Below are positions 45,077-54,138 of a stretch of 64,000 bases of DNA, piece by piece (within the stretch, counting starts at the first letter, position 1; each line of letters begins with the position of its first letter). Both the position numbers and the translations under genes were made by a program. The notes beneath the pieces were generated by a model. It saw only the letters and a program-made list of their open reading frames with translations, was not told the origin of the DNA and searched no databases. Source of the DNA: Flavobacterium piscis (GTDB lineage Bacteria; Bacteroidota; Bacteroidia; Flavobacteriales; Flavobacteriaceae); the NCBI RefSeq assembly GCF_001686925.1, contig NZ_LVEN01000005.1, positions 62,001-126,000 of the forward strand, read 5' to 3'.

Positions 45077-46408
45077 CTACAAAATTCCTCTCGCCTTAAT
45101 CTCTAAATATTTATTAATCGTATCCAAAGTCAGATTTTCAGGTTGTGTTAAAACCGAATGTATGCCGTATTTTTTCAGCTCGTTTGCGATTAATCGTTTT
45201 TCGAACATGAATTTTTCAGCAATTACTTTATCGTAAACTTCCTGAATAGTGTCGGTTTTTTTATTGATGATGGAATTCAGTTCTGTATTGCTAAAAAAGA
45301 CAACAACTAATAAATGGCTTTTTGCAATTCCTTTTAAATATGGTAACTGGCGATTTAAACCGTCCATGGTTTCAAAATTCGTATACAAAATAATCAAACT
45401 TCGCTGATTGATGTTTTTCTTGATGTCGACATACAAACGGCTGTAATCACTTTCGAAAAAGTCAGTTTTGATGTTGTATAAAGTTTCGAGGATTTTCTGC
45501 ATTTGCGAAGCTCTTTTCTCGGCAAATACTCGGTTTTCTACTTTTTTAGAAAAGGCAAAAATCCCGGCTTTATCCTGTTTTTTCAGAATTACATTGGCTA
45601 AAACCAAAGTCGAATTAATAGCATAATCCAATAAACTCAATCCGTCAAAAGGCATTTGCATGACGCGGCCTTTATCGATCGCCATATAAACCGATTGTGA
45701 TTTTTCGTCCTGAAACTGGTTGACCATTAACGAATTTTTCTTTGCTGTAGCTTTCCAGTTTAGCGTTCTTAAATCGTCGCCCTGAACATATTCCTTGATT
45801 TGTTCGAATTCCATTGTATGACCAATTCGGCGTATTTTTTTGATTCCGTATTGATATAAATTATTCGAAAAAGCGAGTAAATCATATTTTCTTAACTGAA
45901 TGTAAGACGGATATGTAGGCACCATTTTATCTTTATCGAAAGAAAATCTTCTGGAAACTAATTGTAAAGGAGAAGAAACATAGATGTTTAAATATCCAAA
46001 GAAATATTCCCCACGTTCAGTTGGGCGCAGATCGTAACCAAATTCTTTATGTTCCGAAGCTTTAATTGTTTTTACAATTTTGAAATCACGTACCTGAAAC
46101 TGAAACGGAATTTCGTCTATAATCTTAACGGAAATCTTAAAAGTATAACGGTTTTTGATACTGACAGTTACAGGATTTAAATCACCGTTCGAAAGTTTTT
46201 CTGGTGTTATTCTTTCGGCTTCGATTCCTGTTTTGGGGATGTACAAAATTAAAATATCAAGGCCTAAAAAAGTGACTAAAACCAAAACCACAAACCAAAC
46301 AGCATTGTATAAGTTTGGAAAAATAAAAGCGCAAACAAATAATCCAATAATGCCCAAAAGCATATAAAAGAAGAAGTTATTGAGGTAAAGGCTTTTTATG
46401 AATTTCAA
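45077..46408 (-). CDS. DUF58 membrane protein of the MoxR cluster
   Basis: 443 residues. Two N-terminal membrane helices (about 12-60) precede a beta sandwich and the DUF58 domain, YVQGDDLRTLNWKATAKKNSLMVNQF, followed by a von Willebrand-like fold (MAIDKGRVM...LLDYAINSTLVLANVIL). DUF58 proteins are the usual partners of MoxR ATPases and may be their substrates or adaptors. One gene (46441) separates it from moxR here. Confidence 0.9.
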   Translation of the reverse strand: MKFIKSLYLNNFFFYMLLGIIGLFVCAFIFPNLYNAVWFVVLVLVTFLGLDILILYIPKTGIEAERITPEKLSNGDLNPVTVSIKNRYTFKISVKIIDEIPFQFQVRDFKIVKTIKASEHKEFGYDLRPTERGEYFFGYLNIYVSSPLQLVSRRFSFDKDKMVPTYPSYIQLRKYDLLAFSNNLYQYGIKKIRRIGHTMEFEQIKEYVQGDDLRTLNWKATAKKNSLMVNQFQDEKSQSVYMAIDKGRVMQMPFDGLSLLDYAINSTLVLANVILKKQDKAGIFAFSKKVENRVFAEKRASQMQKILETLYNIKTDFFESDYSRLYVDIKKNINQRSLIILYTNFETMDGLNRQLPYLKGIAKSHLLVVVFFSNTELNSIINKKTDTIQEVYDKVIAEKFMFEKRLIANELKKYGIHSVLTQPENLTLDTINKYLEIKARGIL

Positions 46409-46440
46409 TTTTTATAAAATTAGGGTTAAAGATCTTTGTA

Positions 46441-47055
46441 CTATATTTTAGTAAAGCTTTTATAATCAAAACCATCTAAAACGGCTATTTTCCAGATTCC
46501 ATTTTCTTTTACTGCAGTTACTTTATATTTAGGAGTTTCTTTCCATTCTGTCCAGGTCCAGTAAAAAGTAGCTTTATTATTCTGAATCTTTAAATCGTTT
46601 ACTTTTAGTGTTTTCCAGTACGATTCAGGATTGTCCTGACAATCGCACCATGGATTACTATCAGAGCCGTATGGAGGTAATTCTCCAACAAAATATTCGA
46701 TCTTATTGGTTTTAAGATTCTCACCAATTTTCAATGCAATTTTGTTATAATTATCAATAAATTGTTGGGCAAAAAAATTAGAGTTTTTAAGTTCTGTCAA
46801 TATTTTATTGTGTGTTTTTGTATTTAGTGCAACATATTTATCTCCTTTTTTATTTTCGACAACATCAAAATCAGCCTGCGTTTTTTTGGTTTCGATCCAT
46901 TCATAGGTTTTCCTGATCAATGTTTCGAGTTGTTGTTTATCACTAGCAAAATAAATTGAGGTAGTTGTATGCTTCGCTTGTTTCGTATCCATTGGTGTAA
47001 AACTCACCAACGAAATACAAATAAGAGACAGAAAAAGTAATGTAGAAAATTTCAT
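46441..47055 (-). CDS. exported hypothetical protein inside the MoxR cluster
   Basis: 204 residues with a signal peptide (STLLFLSLICISLVSF). The mature part is Lys/Thr/Tyr-rich and ends with WTWTEWKETPKYKVTAVKENGIWKI, a pattern reminiscent of DUF3828-type calcium-handling or SnoaL-like folds, but not certain. It contains CDCQDNP, which could form a disulfide. Its position between DUF58 and MoxR genes suggests it is part of the same cluster. Confidence 0.6.
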   Translation of the reverse strand: MKFSTLLFLSLICISLVSFTPMDTKQAKHTTTSIYFASDKQQLETLIRKTYEWIETKKTQADFDVVENKKGDKYVALNTKTHNKILTELKNSNFFAQQFIDNYNKIALKIGENLKTNKIEYFVGELPPYGSDSNPWCDCQDNPESYWKTLKVNDLKIQNNKATFYWTWTEWKETPKYKVTAVKENGIWKIAVLDGFDYKSFTKI

Positions 47056-47061
47056 TAAAAA

Positions 47062-47120
47062 AGGTTTATTATTAGCATAACGACTGAAAAACTGAAAACT
47101 GCTACTGCGACTGAAAACTA
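47062..47120. repeat. GACTGAAAACT words upstream of the 204-residue gene
   Basis: GACTGAAAAACTGAAAACTGCTACTGCGACTGAAAACT-type words (about 47082-47118), the same family as at 7.8 and 13.1 kb, between the moxR stop and the next gene. Confidence 0.65.
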
Positions 47121-48131
47121 TCTCGGAATCTCAACAGTTTCGATAATTTGTTTTATAATTTCAGAGCTTGTAATACCTTCCATTTCGCGTTCAGGCGCTA
47201 CAATTACACGATGTTGTAAAACAGGAATTGTGGCTTCTTTAATATCTTCAGGAGTTACAAAATCACGTCCGCGAATGGCTGCGAAACCTTTTGCAGCGTT
47301 TAGAATCGCGATCGAAGCACGAGGCGAAGCTCCCAGATATAAAAAGGCATTTTCGCGGGTGTTTACTACAATTCTTGCAATATATTCCAGCAGGTTTTGT
47401 TCTACTCTTATTTGTTTTACTAAAGCCTGGTATTCTTTTATTTCAGCGGCAGAAAGTATCGTTTTTATAGCTTCGAGTTTTCCGTGATCCTGCAATAAAT
47501 GTTCTCTTTGGATGATCAGGATTTCTTCGTTTAATTTTGGATAATCAATCGTGATTTTAAACAAGAAACGGTCTAATTGCGCTTCCGGCAAACGATAGGT
47601 TCCTTCCTGCTCGATTGGGTTTTGAGTTGCAATAACCAAAAAAGGCGTTTCAAGCTGATAAGCAGATCCGTCAATGGTAATTTGGCGTTCTTCCATAACT
47701 TCAAAAAGTGCCGCTTGTGTTTTGGCCGGCGCACGATTGATCTCATCAATTAAAATTAAATTAGAGAAAATAGGGCCTTTTTTAAACTCAAATTCGGAAG
47801 TTTTTAAATTAAAAATAGAAGTTCCTAAAATATCAGACGGCATTAAATCCGGCGTAAACTGAATTCGGCTAAAGCCAATATTCAACGTTTTCGATAATAA
47901 TTTGGCTGTGATGGTTTTAGCAACTCCGGGAACACCTTCTAGCAAAACGTGACCGTTTGATAAAATCGCCACCAAAAGCTGATCGATCATTTTGTGTTGT
48001 CCTACAATGACGGTTTCAAGCTCTTTTTTGATGCTGTTTACGTGATCTAAAAGCGGCGTTAGATTTATTCTGGTTTCAAAATTCACATTTTCGTTTGTGA
48101 TTTCATTTTCTGTTGTATTGATATCGTCCAT
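47118..48131 (-). CDS. MoxR-family AAA+ ATPase
   Basis: 337 residues. Walker A GVPGVAKT (66-73), Walker B LILIDEINRAPAKTQAALFEVMEER, a sensor 1 IATQNPIEQEGTYRLPEAQLDRFL and ASPRASIAIL near the C-terminus are the MoxR hallmark segments. MoxR proteins are chaperone ATPases that mature or insert partner complexes. It is followed downstream by the DUF58 gene and preceded by the DUF4350 gene, about 220 repeat-filled bases away. Confidence 0.95.
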   Translation of the reverse strand: MDDINTTENEITNENVNFETRINLTPLLDHVNSIKKELETVIVGQHKMIDQLLVAILSNGHVLLEGVPGVAKTITAKLLSKTLNIGFSRIQFTPDLMPSDILGTSIFNLKTSEFEFKKGPIFSNLILIDEINRAPAKTQAALFEVMEERQITIDGSAYQLETPFLVIATQNPIEQEGTYRLPEAQLDRFLFKITIDYPKLNEEILIIQREHLLQDHGKLEAIKTILSAAEIKEYQALVKQIRVEQNLLEYIARIVVNTRENAFLYLGASPRASIAILNAAKGFAAIRGRDFVTPEDIKEATIPVLQHRVIVAPEREMEGITSSEIIKQIIETVEIPR

Positions 48132-48160
48132 GTTGGTCTGTTTTCTGGTTGTTTTTTTTT

Positions 48161-48339
48161 GCCACAGATTAAAGGATTAAAATGATTTTTATTAAAATTT
48201 ATTAATTTTTTCTAATTTGTGTAATTCTTTAATCTGTGGTAAATATTTTTATTTAATTCTCTAGTAATTATGTTTTTTTGCCACAGATTAGAATGATTCT
48301 CACAGATTTAAATATCATTTTAATCTTTTAATCTGTGGC
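48161..48339. repeat. two adjacent hairpins of the CACAGATTAAAGG family
   Basis: Copy 1 (48161-48239) has imperfect arms GCCACAGATTAAAGG / TCTTTAATCTGTGG; copy 2 (48280-48339) pairs TGCCACAGATTA with TTAATCTGTGGCA. They fill the gap between moxR and DUF4350, so they may reduce read-through into moxR. Confidence 0.8.
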
Positions 48340-48353
48340 AAATATTTTTTTAT

Positions 48354-49562
48354 CTAATGTATAATCTTTTCTATTGCATTATTTATTCTAATTAAATCTT
48401 CCTCAAGACTTCCGTGATAGCTATTTCGATGTTCGTTGATCAAAAATACAAGTTCCTGAATATCTGTTTCACTTTTTCCTGTTTTATGATGCAGTTTTTG
48501 AATAAAAGTATCGTCCAGTTTTGTGGTATCGATTAAATAGTCGGTTCGCACTTTTTCTAAAAAGTAAATAATCTTTTTATCGATGATATTACGGTGATCG
48601 CCTTCCTGGTAATATAAATTCCCTATGGTTTTGGTAAAATCAACTGTTGAATTGGCCAAAGGTTTAAGGATAGGCACCACGCGTTGTTTGCGTTTGGCAT
48701 TAAAAATAATAAAAATCAACATTCCGAATAAAAAGAAATACCATGCCCATTTTAGTCCGGGCTGAGCCAGAATATAACGCAACGGCGATTGAGAAATGTT
48801 TTCATTATGCTGCCCTTTGGTATACCAGAAAATATCGCCTTTTGGTAAGTAAGATAAAACACTTTCGGCGTATTGATAATTATCTGCTTTTAATAAATTA
48901 AAATTTGTAAAAGCAACAGGTTGAGTGTGTAAATAAAAATAACCTTGTCTGTACGGTATTTTTATAAAATTGATGTGTTTTTTAGGGCTTGATTGACTGC
49001 CTTGGTATCCAAGAACGGTAGTATTTAAAGTATCAATTTTAGAAAAATAATCTTCCAGTTGTTGTGCAAAAATATATTTTTTAGGTTTGACCTTTTTGTT
49101 CGCCAGCCATAACTGAGTTTTATTGGCATTCAAGAAATCCGAATTGACTTCCAGTTTCAGCGTGTCCAACAAATATTTTGGAAAACTTTTCATGCTTAAA
49201 AAAGCATTGTTTCCGTGCGAAACAAAATAAAAAATCTCCTTAATCGATTGTTCATCAATTGTATTGGATTCTGATATATTGATGAAGGTTCCTTTTATTT
49301 TATAATTTTCTACCAGCGTGTCTTCATCATATTTAGAATCTAAAAATTCGTAAGGCGTTACATTTGGGATTCTTTCTACTTTATGATTTTTAAAAAAGCT
49401 ATTAATTTCCTTGTCAAAAACATATAATCCGTAAGGGATTTTGTCATTGACAGCATACGTTGGTCTCCAATCAATAGGCTTGGGCTGGTCACGATCTATT
49501 ATTAGAATCACGGCTAAAATAAAAACCAGAACAGCAATGTAAATTTTGATGCTTTTATCCAT
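48354..49562 (-). CDS. DUF4350 membrane protein
   Basis: 402 residues: an N-terminal helix (IYIAVLVFILAVILII), an extracytoplasmic region starting with YAVNDKIPYGLYVFD and TPYEFLDSKYDED, one helix near residue 285 (WAWYFFLFGMLIFIIF) and a cytoplasmic C-tail. This topology and the start match DUF4350 proteins of MoxR clusters. It overlaps the upstream DUF4129-like gene by eight bases. Confidence 0.85.
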   Translation of the reverse strand: MDKSIKIYIAVLVFILAVILIIDRDQPKPIDWRPTYAVNDKIPYGLYVFDKEINSFFKNHKVERIPNVTPYEFLDSKYDEDTLVENYKIKGTFINISESNTIDEQSIKEIFYFVSHGNNAFLSMKSFPKYLLDTLKLEVNSDFLNANKTQLWLANKKVKPKKYIFAQQLEDYFSKIDTLNTTVLGYQGSQSSPKKHINFIKIPYRQGYFYLHTQPVAFTNFNLLKADNYQYAESVLSYLPKGDIFWYTKGQHNENISQSPLRYILAQPGLKWAWYFFLFGMLIFIIFNAKRKQRVVPILKPLANSTVDFTKTIGNLYYQEGDHRNIIDKKIIYFLEKVRTDYLIDTTKLDDTFIQKLHHKTGKSETDIQELVFLINEHRNSYHGSLEEDLIRINNAIEKIIH

Positions 49563-50328
49563 TACTAAAGGTTTTTATGGCGTTCTTAAATCGGTTTTCG
49601 GCTTTTATAAACGAGGCTTCATCAATGGCAAATTCGCCATACCAGATATAATTATACAAGTACGACAAATACGTAAATTCTTCTTTGTGCGCAGGTCGCT
49701 GCAGTTCGTATAAATAATCAGAATTGGTTTTTTCGATATCCCATTCGATATAATGATTTTGCGCCATTATCTTTAACAGCCATAAATAATAATAACGAAT
49801 CGCAATTCTTTTCTCTCCGGTCAAAAGACTTTCTTTTATTAATTTTTCGAAATCCAGAAGATGAATATTCTTTTCGATATCAGAGTAATAAACATTTCTT
49901 TTATTCGAGTTTTTACCAAATATCCATTGACCTTCTTTATTGATTACGGCTTTTGCTATTAAGTAAATCACAAAAATAATAAGTAAGACTGCCATTGTTC
50001 TTAAAAAGATCGTTACAAAATTGACAGAAGATTGAGTATCTGACTCGCTAAAAATGCTACGGTATATTCGGGCAAGCCATTCAATAAAGCTTTGCCATAA
50101 ACCTTTTTCAGGGGCTTTTTGTTCGTATACGAAATCAGGATCTGTATATTTTTTTTTGAAGTTTTTAGTGAAAGTTTTAGCTTCTACAGTACTGGTGTCA
50201 ACTTGAATATCTTTCTCTGTATATTTTACAGTATTAATTTTTGGAGGTTCGGCTGTAGCCAAAGAATCCTGGGCATGCGAAATACCTGAAAAAAAGAGAA
50301 AAGAAAAAAGGAGAATTATTTTATTCAT
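49555..50328 (-). CDS. DUF4129-like membrane protein
   Basis: 257 residues from the ATG at 50328, which begins a signal peptide (NKIILLFSFLFFSGISHAQ). A membrane helix lies near residue 115-135 (FLRTMAVLLIIFVIYLIAK), and the cytoplasmic C-tail shows AIRYYYLWLLKIMAQN, WDIEKTNSDYL and YIWYGEFAIDEASF, typical of DUF4129. It overlaps both neighbours by a few bases, so this is a tight operon. Confidence 0.85.
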   Translation of the reverse strand: MNKIILLFSFLFFSGISHAQDSLATAEPPKINTVKYTEKDIQVDTSTVEAKTFTKNFKKKYTDPDFVYEQKAPEKGLWQSFIEWLARIYRSIFSESDTQSSVNFVTIFLRTMAVLLIIFVIYLIAKAVINKEGQWIFGKNSNKRNVYYSDIEKNIHLLDFEKLIKESLLTGEKRIAIRYYYLWLLKIMAQNHYIEWDIEKTNSDYLYELQRPAHKEEFTYLSYLYNYIWYGEFAIDEASFIKAENRFKNAIKTFSNG

Positions 50329-51268
50329 TATGGCTTCCAATTGATTCAATTTCAGTAGCCGAAAATCTATCTTCTGCTCCCAAACTATAATAAATAATTC
50401 CCTGATTGACCACCAAAACATTATTAAAGATATTACTCAATGCCATTATTAAAACAAATGCTATAGTGATCAGGATTAAAAAAAATGGTGAAGGTTCAAA
50501 AGGCATTTTCTCAAAGTCAGGATTGGCTATTGCAAAGAAAATAAACGCAAATATTCCAACAAAATAAAAAAACATAGTTATTGAAGCCTGCACCATCTGA
50601 ATCATAATCATGGCAATAAAACTCGCGCCAATTGTAGACCAAAAATCTTCTTTTAGCAATAGATGTGCATGATTTAAAGATTCAAAAAAACTTTTATCCT
50701 CTGTTAGATATGTATAAAAGCTCAAATGTACCCAGGTAAATAAAGTAGGTATTGCAATGATCAATAATGGTATACCCACTAAGACAAAACAAAGAAAAAA
50801 CAATACAATGATGATAATGCATAAAACAGGAAATATAATGAATACAGCCCCAAGGCCAAACTTAATTATTTTCCAAAGGCTTTTTCTAAAAGCTGTTAAT
50901 ATGTCTTGAGTGGTAAAATTATTAGTACTTTTTTCTGCTATCAATTTTAAATACAAAATGGGATAGGAAGCGTTAAAAAGGGACAAAAGTAGTATTACTA
51001 TAGAAAAAATTATTACAAAACCTGTGATTACCGGATCACGGTCAAAGTAATTTAAAAGTTCATTAGGTGTCGTTTTTTCTAAACTATTATCGACCAAAGA
51101 TGTAAAGTTAAATTTTAAAAACCAATACATTAATGCACCGGAAATCAATAGCAGACCAGCATTTATGGCGAAAAAAATCTTAAAAAATTGTTTTCCAAAA
51201 TTTTTAAAAAAGGTAAACGAATCTACTATATAGTCGCCAAGTTGTCGTTTTTTGTAAAGTTCAAACAT
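50321..51268 (-). CDS. polytopic membrane protein of the MoxR cluster
   Basis: 315 residues with about six hydrophobic helices (around 20-50, 85-110, 140-185, 215-245, 265-290). It starts FELYKKRQLGDYIVDSFTFFKNFGKQFF. No catalytic motif is seen. It shares its ATG/stop boundary with the SpoIIM gene and overlaps the DUF4129 gene by eight bases. A glycerophosphoryl-diester-phosphodiesterase-type membrane region family is possible but unconfirmed. Confidence 0.75.
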   Translation of the reverse strand: MFELYKKRQLGDYIVDSFTFFKNFGKQFFKIFFAINAGLLLISGALMYWFLKFNFTSLVDNSLEKTTPNELLNYFDRDPVITGFVIIFSIVILLLSLFNASYPILYLKLIAEKSTNNFTTQDILTAFRKSLWKIIKFGLGAVFIIFPVLCIIIIVLFFLCFVLVGIPLLIIAIPTLFTWVHLSFYTYLTEDKSFFESLNHAHLLLKEDFWSTIGASFIAMIMIQMVQASITMFFYFVGIFAFIFFAIANPDFEKMPFEPSPFFLILITIAFVLIMALSNIFNNVLVVNQGIIYYSLGAEDRFSATEIESIGSHNE

Positions 51269-52233
51269 TATAATGAAGTTGTTTTTTTGTGAACAATGAA
51301 AGGATAAACCAAATAGTAAAATGAAATTATTCCTAATGTAAATAAGATGATAAAACTACTCAGCCAATTGGGCATATCGATAGAATATCGTGTTATAAAA
51401 CCTTCAAGAAATCCTGCACTTATGGTAAAAGGAAAGGTACTGAGAAATATTTTGAAACTGTTTTTGAAACCTATTTTAAGCGAATTTAATCTCGAGAAAG
51501 TTTTCGGAAACAGGATTGAAGCTCCCAGAATGAATCCGGCTGCACTTTCGATGACAATGGCAAAAATTTCCATCGAACCATGAATCCAGATACCTCGGAC
51601 ACTTTTCCAGAAAACGCCCTGATCGTAGAAAAAGTACTGAAATGACCCTAACATCAATGAGTTTTGAAGAAAAATATAAAAAGTTCCCAAGCCGCCAAAT
51701 ATACCGTAAATGTAACATCTTGCGCCTACATAAAGGTTGTTCATGGTAATGCCTATAAAACTTCCCCAGTTGCTTCCGGAGCCGTAAACCGCCATTGGAT
51801 TTCCTTTTTTGATGTTGTCCAGCGTCATGTTGACATAATTATCGCCCAATATTAAACGAACAAAATTTTGATCGTATCGGGCCGAAACCACTCCCATTGC
51901 CACCGTAACAAAGAACAAAATAAACGCATAGAGTAAATATCTACGGTATTCGTAAAGCAGTAAAGGAACCTCGGTTTTAAAGAATTCAAGAAATCTGTTT
52001 TTTTCGGTTCTTTTGGTTTTATAAATCTTTTGATAAATCTGCGATGCAAGATGGTTTAAATACACAACTGTCTTACTTTTTGGGTAATACGTTTGGGCAT
52101 ACGATAAGTCATTCATCATTTGAATGTACAAATTAGCTAACTCATCAGGATTTTTTTTAGCTTTACCAAAAATAGCGAGCTCAAACTCCAGCCATTTTTC
52201 TTTATTTTGTTTTATGAAGGCAACTTCTCTCAT
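51268..52233 (-). CDS. SpoIIM-like (stage II sporulation protein M) membrane protein
   Basis: 321 residues. A soluble N-terminus (about 1-95) with REVAFIKQNKEKW and Asn-Asp-rich YIQMMNDLSYAQTYYP is followed by about five membrane helices including NNLYVGARCYIYGIFGGLGTFY and HGSMEIFAIVIESAAGFILG, the DUF95/SpoIIM core. It is not evidence of sporulation: this family is common in MoxR clusters. Divergent from the RDD gene across only 20 bases. Confidence 0.88.
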   Translation of the reverse strand: MREVAFIKQNKEKWLEFELAIFGKAKKNPDELANLYIQMMNDLSYAQTYYPKSKTVVYLNHLASQIYQKIYKTKRTEKNRFLEFFKTEVPLLLYEYRRYLLYAFILFFVTVAMGVVSARYDQNFVRLILGDNYVNMTLDNIKKGNPMAVYGSGSNWGSFIGITMNNLYVGARCYIYGIFGGLGTFYIFLQNSLMLGSFQYFFYDQGVFWKSVRGIWIHGSMEIFAIVIESAAGFILGASILFPKTFSRLNSLKIGFKNSFKIFLSTFPFTISAGFLEGFITRYSIDMPNWLSSFIILFTLGIISFYYLVYPFIVHKKTTSL

Positions 52234-52253
52234 TGTAGGCTAAAATATAAAAT

Positions 52254-52997
52254 ATGTCAGAATTATCTATTAATACAACCCAAAATGTTAAAATAAATTT
52301 TATTGCCGCTTCACCAGGCGAGCGAATAGGTTCTTATTTCATTGATCTGGCCATTAAAATGGCCTATGTAACCGTGATTTCGCTTGTGTTTTTTTATTGG
52401 TTAAATCTCGGTAAATTATTCGACAGATTAGACAATTGGTCCAAAATTTCGATTGTTTTAATACTATATTTTCCGTTTTTTATTTATTCGCTAACCTTAG
52501 AAAGCATTTTTGAAGGTCAAACCATTGGCAAAAAACTGGTAAAAATCAAAGTGGTTAAAATAGATGGTTATCAGGCTGGATTTGGAGATTACTTAATGCG
52601 CTGGTTTTTTAGACTGGTAGATATTACCCTGCTATACGGAATTGTCGCAATTGTAAGTGTGGTTTCGAGTAAAAAAGCGCAACGATTGGGCGATATGGTA
52701 GCCGGAACAGCCGTAATCACGTTGAAAAATAAAATCGATATTAGTCACACCATTCTTGAGGAAATAGGTGAGGCTTATGTTCCTACATATCCGTTGGTCA
52801 TTAAGTTGTCTGATAATGATATGCGTATTATTAAAGAAACTTTTAAAAATGCCGAAGCCAGAAATGATCATGAAGTCATTTATAAATTAATAGCAAAGAT
52901 TGAAAGTGTGACGGGAATTAAAAACCAATCCGGTAACAGCAGTGATTTTTTGAGAGTTATTTTGAAAGACTACAATTTTTACACCCAAAATATGTAA
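52254..52997 (+). CDS. RDD-family membrane protein
   Basis: 247 residues. The RDD domain begins AASPGERIGSYFIDLAIKMAYV (Arg-Asp pair of the first helix), continues through helices near 40-60 and 105-130 with EGQTIGKKLVKIKVVK, and closes with QRLGDMVAGTAVI. A soluble C-terminal part of about 80 residues follows. The gene is divergent from spoIIM and belongs to the same cluster. Confidence 0.9.
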   Translation: MSELSINTTQNVKINFIAASPGERIGSYFIDLAIKMAYVTVISLVFFYWLNLGKLFDRLDNWSKISIVLILYFPFFIYSLTLESIFEGQTIGKKLVKIKVVKIDGYQAGFGDYLMRWFFRLVDITLLYGIVAIVSVVSSKKAQRLGDMVAGTAVITLKNKIDISHTILEEIGEAYVPTYPLVIKLSDNDMRIIKETFKNAEARNDHEVIYKLIAKIESVTGIKNQSGNSSDFLRVILKDYNFYTQNM

Positions 52998-53057
52998 AGT
53001 GTATTTGCGGGAGAAATATTCTTTTTTTTGAATGTTTCTTAGAATAACTATTACCTA

Positions 53058-53148
53058 ACCCCGATAGTAGTGGAAATCCTTTTATGCCGGTCCCGATAGC
53101 TATCGGGAGGCATAAAAGATTGAAACGGATAGCGGGATTAGCTCCTTA
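53058..53148. repeat. palindromic element CCCGATAG-CTATCGGG with outer arms
   Basis: CCCGATAGCTATCGGG (53092-53107) is a perfect 16-base palindrome. TTTTATGCC (53080-53088) pairs with GGCATAAAA (53109-53117), and outer CCCCGATAGTAG and GGATAGCGGGATTAG words flank it. It accounts for most of the 52998-53285 spacer and is a relative of the 27.1-27.3 kb element. Confidence 0.85.
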
Positions 53149-53285
53149 AAAAAAATATTGATCTACAAATGAAATAAGATGAATTAGTGACTTTATTTTT
53201 AATTTAATTTTATAAATTTAACAAGCCTTTTTTTTATAAAAGAGCAACTGGAAAGTTTACGAGTAAGAAAATTAAATTAAATACC

Positions 53286-54131
53286 ATGAATCATAAACAA
53301 ATCATTACCGCAATATTGATGTTTATTACTGTTTTTTCTTATGCTCAGGGCGGGAAAAAATTAGATAAAATAATAAAAAGAGATTATCAGATTATTGAAT
53401 GTACGATTGCAAAAATGTCTGATAAAACGGTTGAATATTCTTTGCCGGGCGAAACAATGCAAATAGAATTGAATATATCTCAAATTGCCAGAATAGATTT
53501 TGCCAGTGGCCGTTCGCAAACTTTTAATGTTTCTGGGGATAATGTTCCTGCAAATAATTCAGGTCAGGCTGTCGTTGCTGCGGAAATGAAACCTAATACA
53601 ATTGCTGTATTACCCGTTCCGTATGTGAATTCAGACAATCAGCAGGGATCTGAAGATATGGCAAAATTTGCTCAAAATGATCTTTACAATAAATTACTGG
53701 ATAAATCGGCTAATATTTTTCCTTTGACGGTTCAGGATTTAAGAACAACAAATAGTTTGTTGCACAAAGCCGGAATTGACCATAATAATATTGATGAAAC
53801 ACCAATTCAGGATCTTCAGAAAATTCTTGGAGTTGATAATATTGTTGCTGCCAAAGTTTCGTACACAATGTCATCGAGCTCAACAGCTTCGACTTACGGA
53901 AGCGGAAGCACAACTGTAAGCAACAATGATAAAAAGGTAAAATCAAGTGATTATTCTACAACAACGGCCAATACGCAAATGTATTATTACTACATGGTAT
54001 ATTTTGATATGTACAAAAACGGTACAAAAATTTATTCGCAAACGCGTAAACCATTCCTGAACCTAAAAGATAGTTGGATGGATTCTGTTACTTATTTATT
54101 GAAAAGAAGTCCAATTTATGTGAAGAAATAA
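53286..54131 (+). CDS. exported hypothetical protein, possibly CsgG/LpoB-like fold
   Basis: 281 residues with a signal peptide (TAILMFITVFSYAQ). After an N-terminal strand region (KRDYQIIECTIAKMSDKTVEYSL), it has IAVLPVPYVNSD, DLYNKLLDK and LQKILGVDNIVAAKVSYTM, which resemble the N-terminal CsgG/TolB-type fold (I-AVLPF ... LG-D-IV-G-V). A Ser/Thr-rich loop and a Tyr-rich strand close the protein. It is an inference from pattern only. A PH-domain gene follows seven bases downstream. Confidence 0.65.
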   Translation: MNHKQIITAILMFITVFSYAQGGKKLDKIIKRDYQIIECTIAKMSDKTVEYSLPGETMQIELNISQIARIDFASGRSQTFNVSGDNVPANNSGQAVVAAEMKPNTIAVLPVPYVNSDNQQGSEDMAKFAQNDLYNKLLDKSANIFPLTVQDLRTTNSLLHKAGIDHNNIDETPIQDLQKILGVDNIVAAKVSYTMSSSSTASTYGSGSTTVSNNDKKVKSSDYSTTTANTQMYYYYMVYFDMYKNGTKIYSQTRKPFLNLKDSWMDSVTYLLKRSPIYVKK

Positions 54132-54138
54132 GAAGTAA

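Noticed and set aside
51268..52233. SpoIIM-like protein as evidence of sporulation
   Set aside because: This family is a regular member of MoxR clusters in non-sporulating bacteria.
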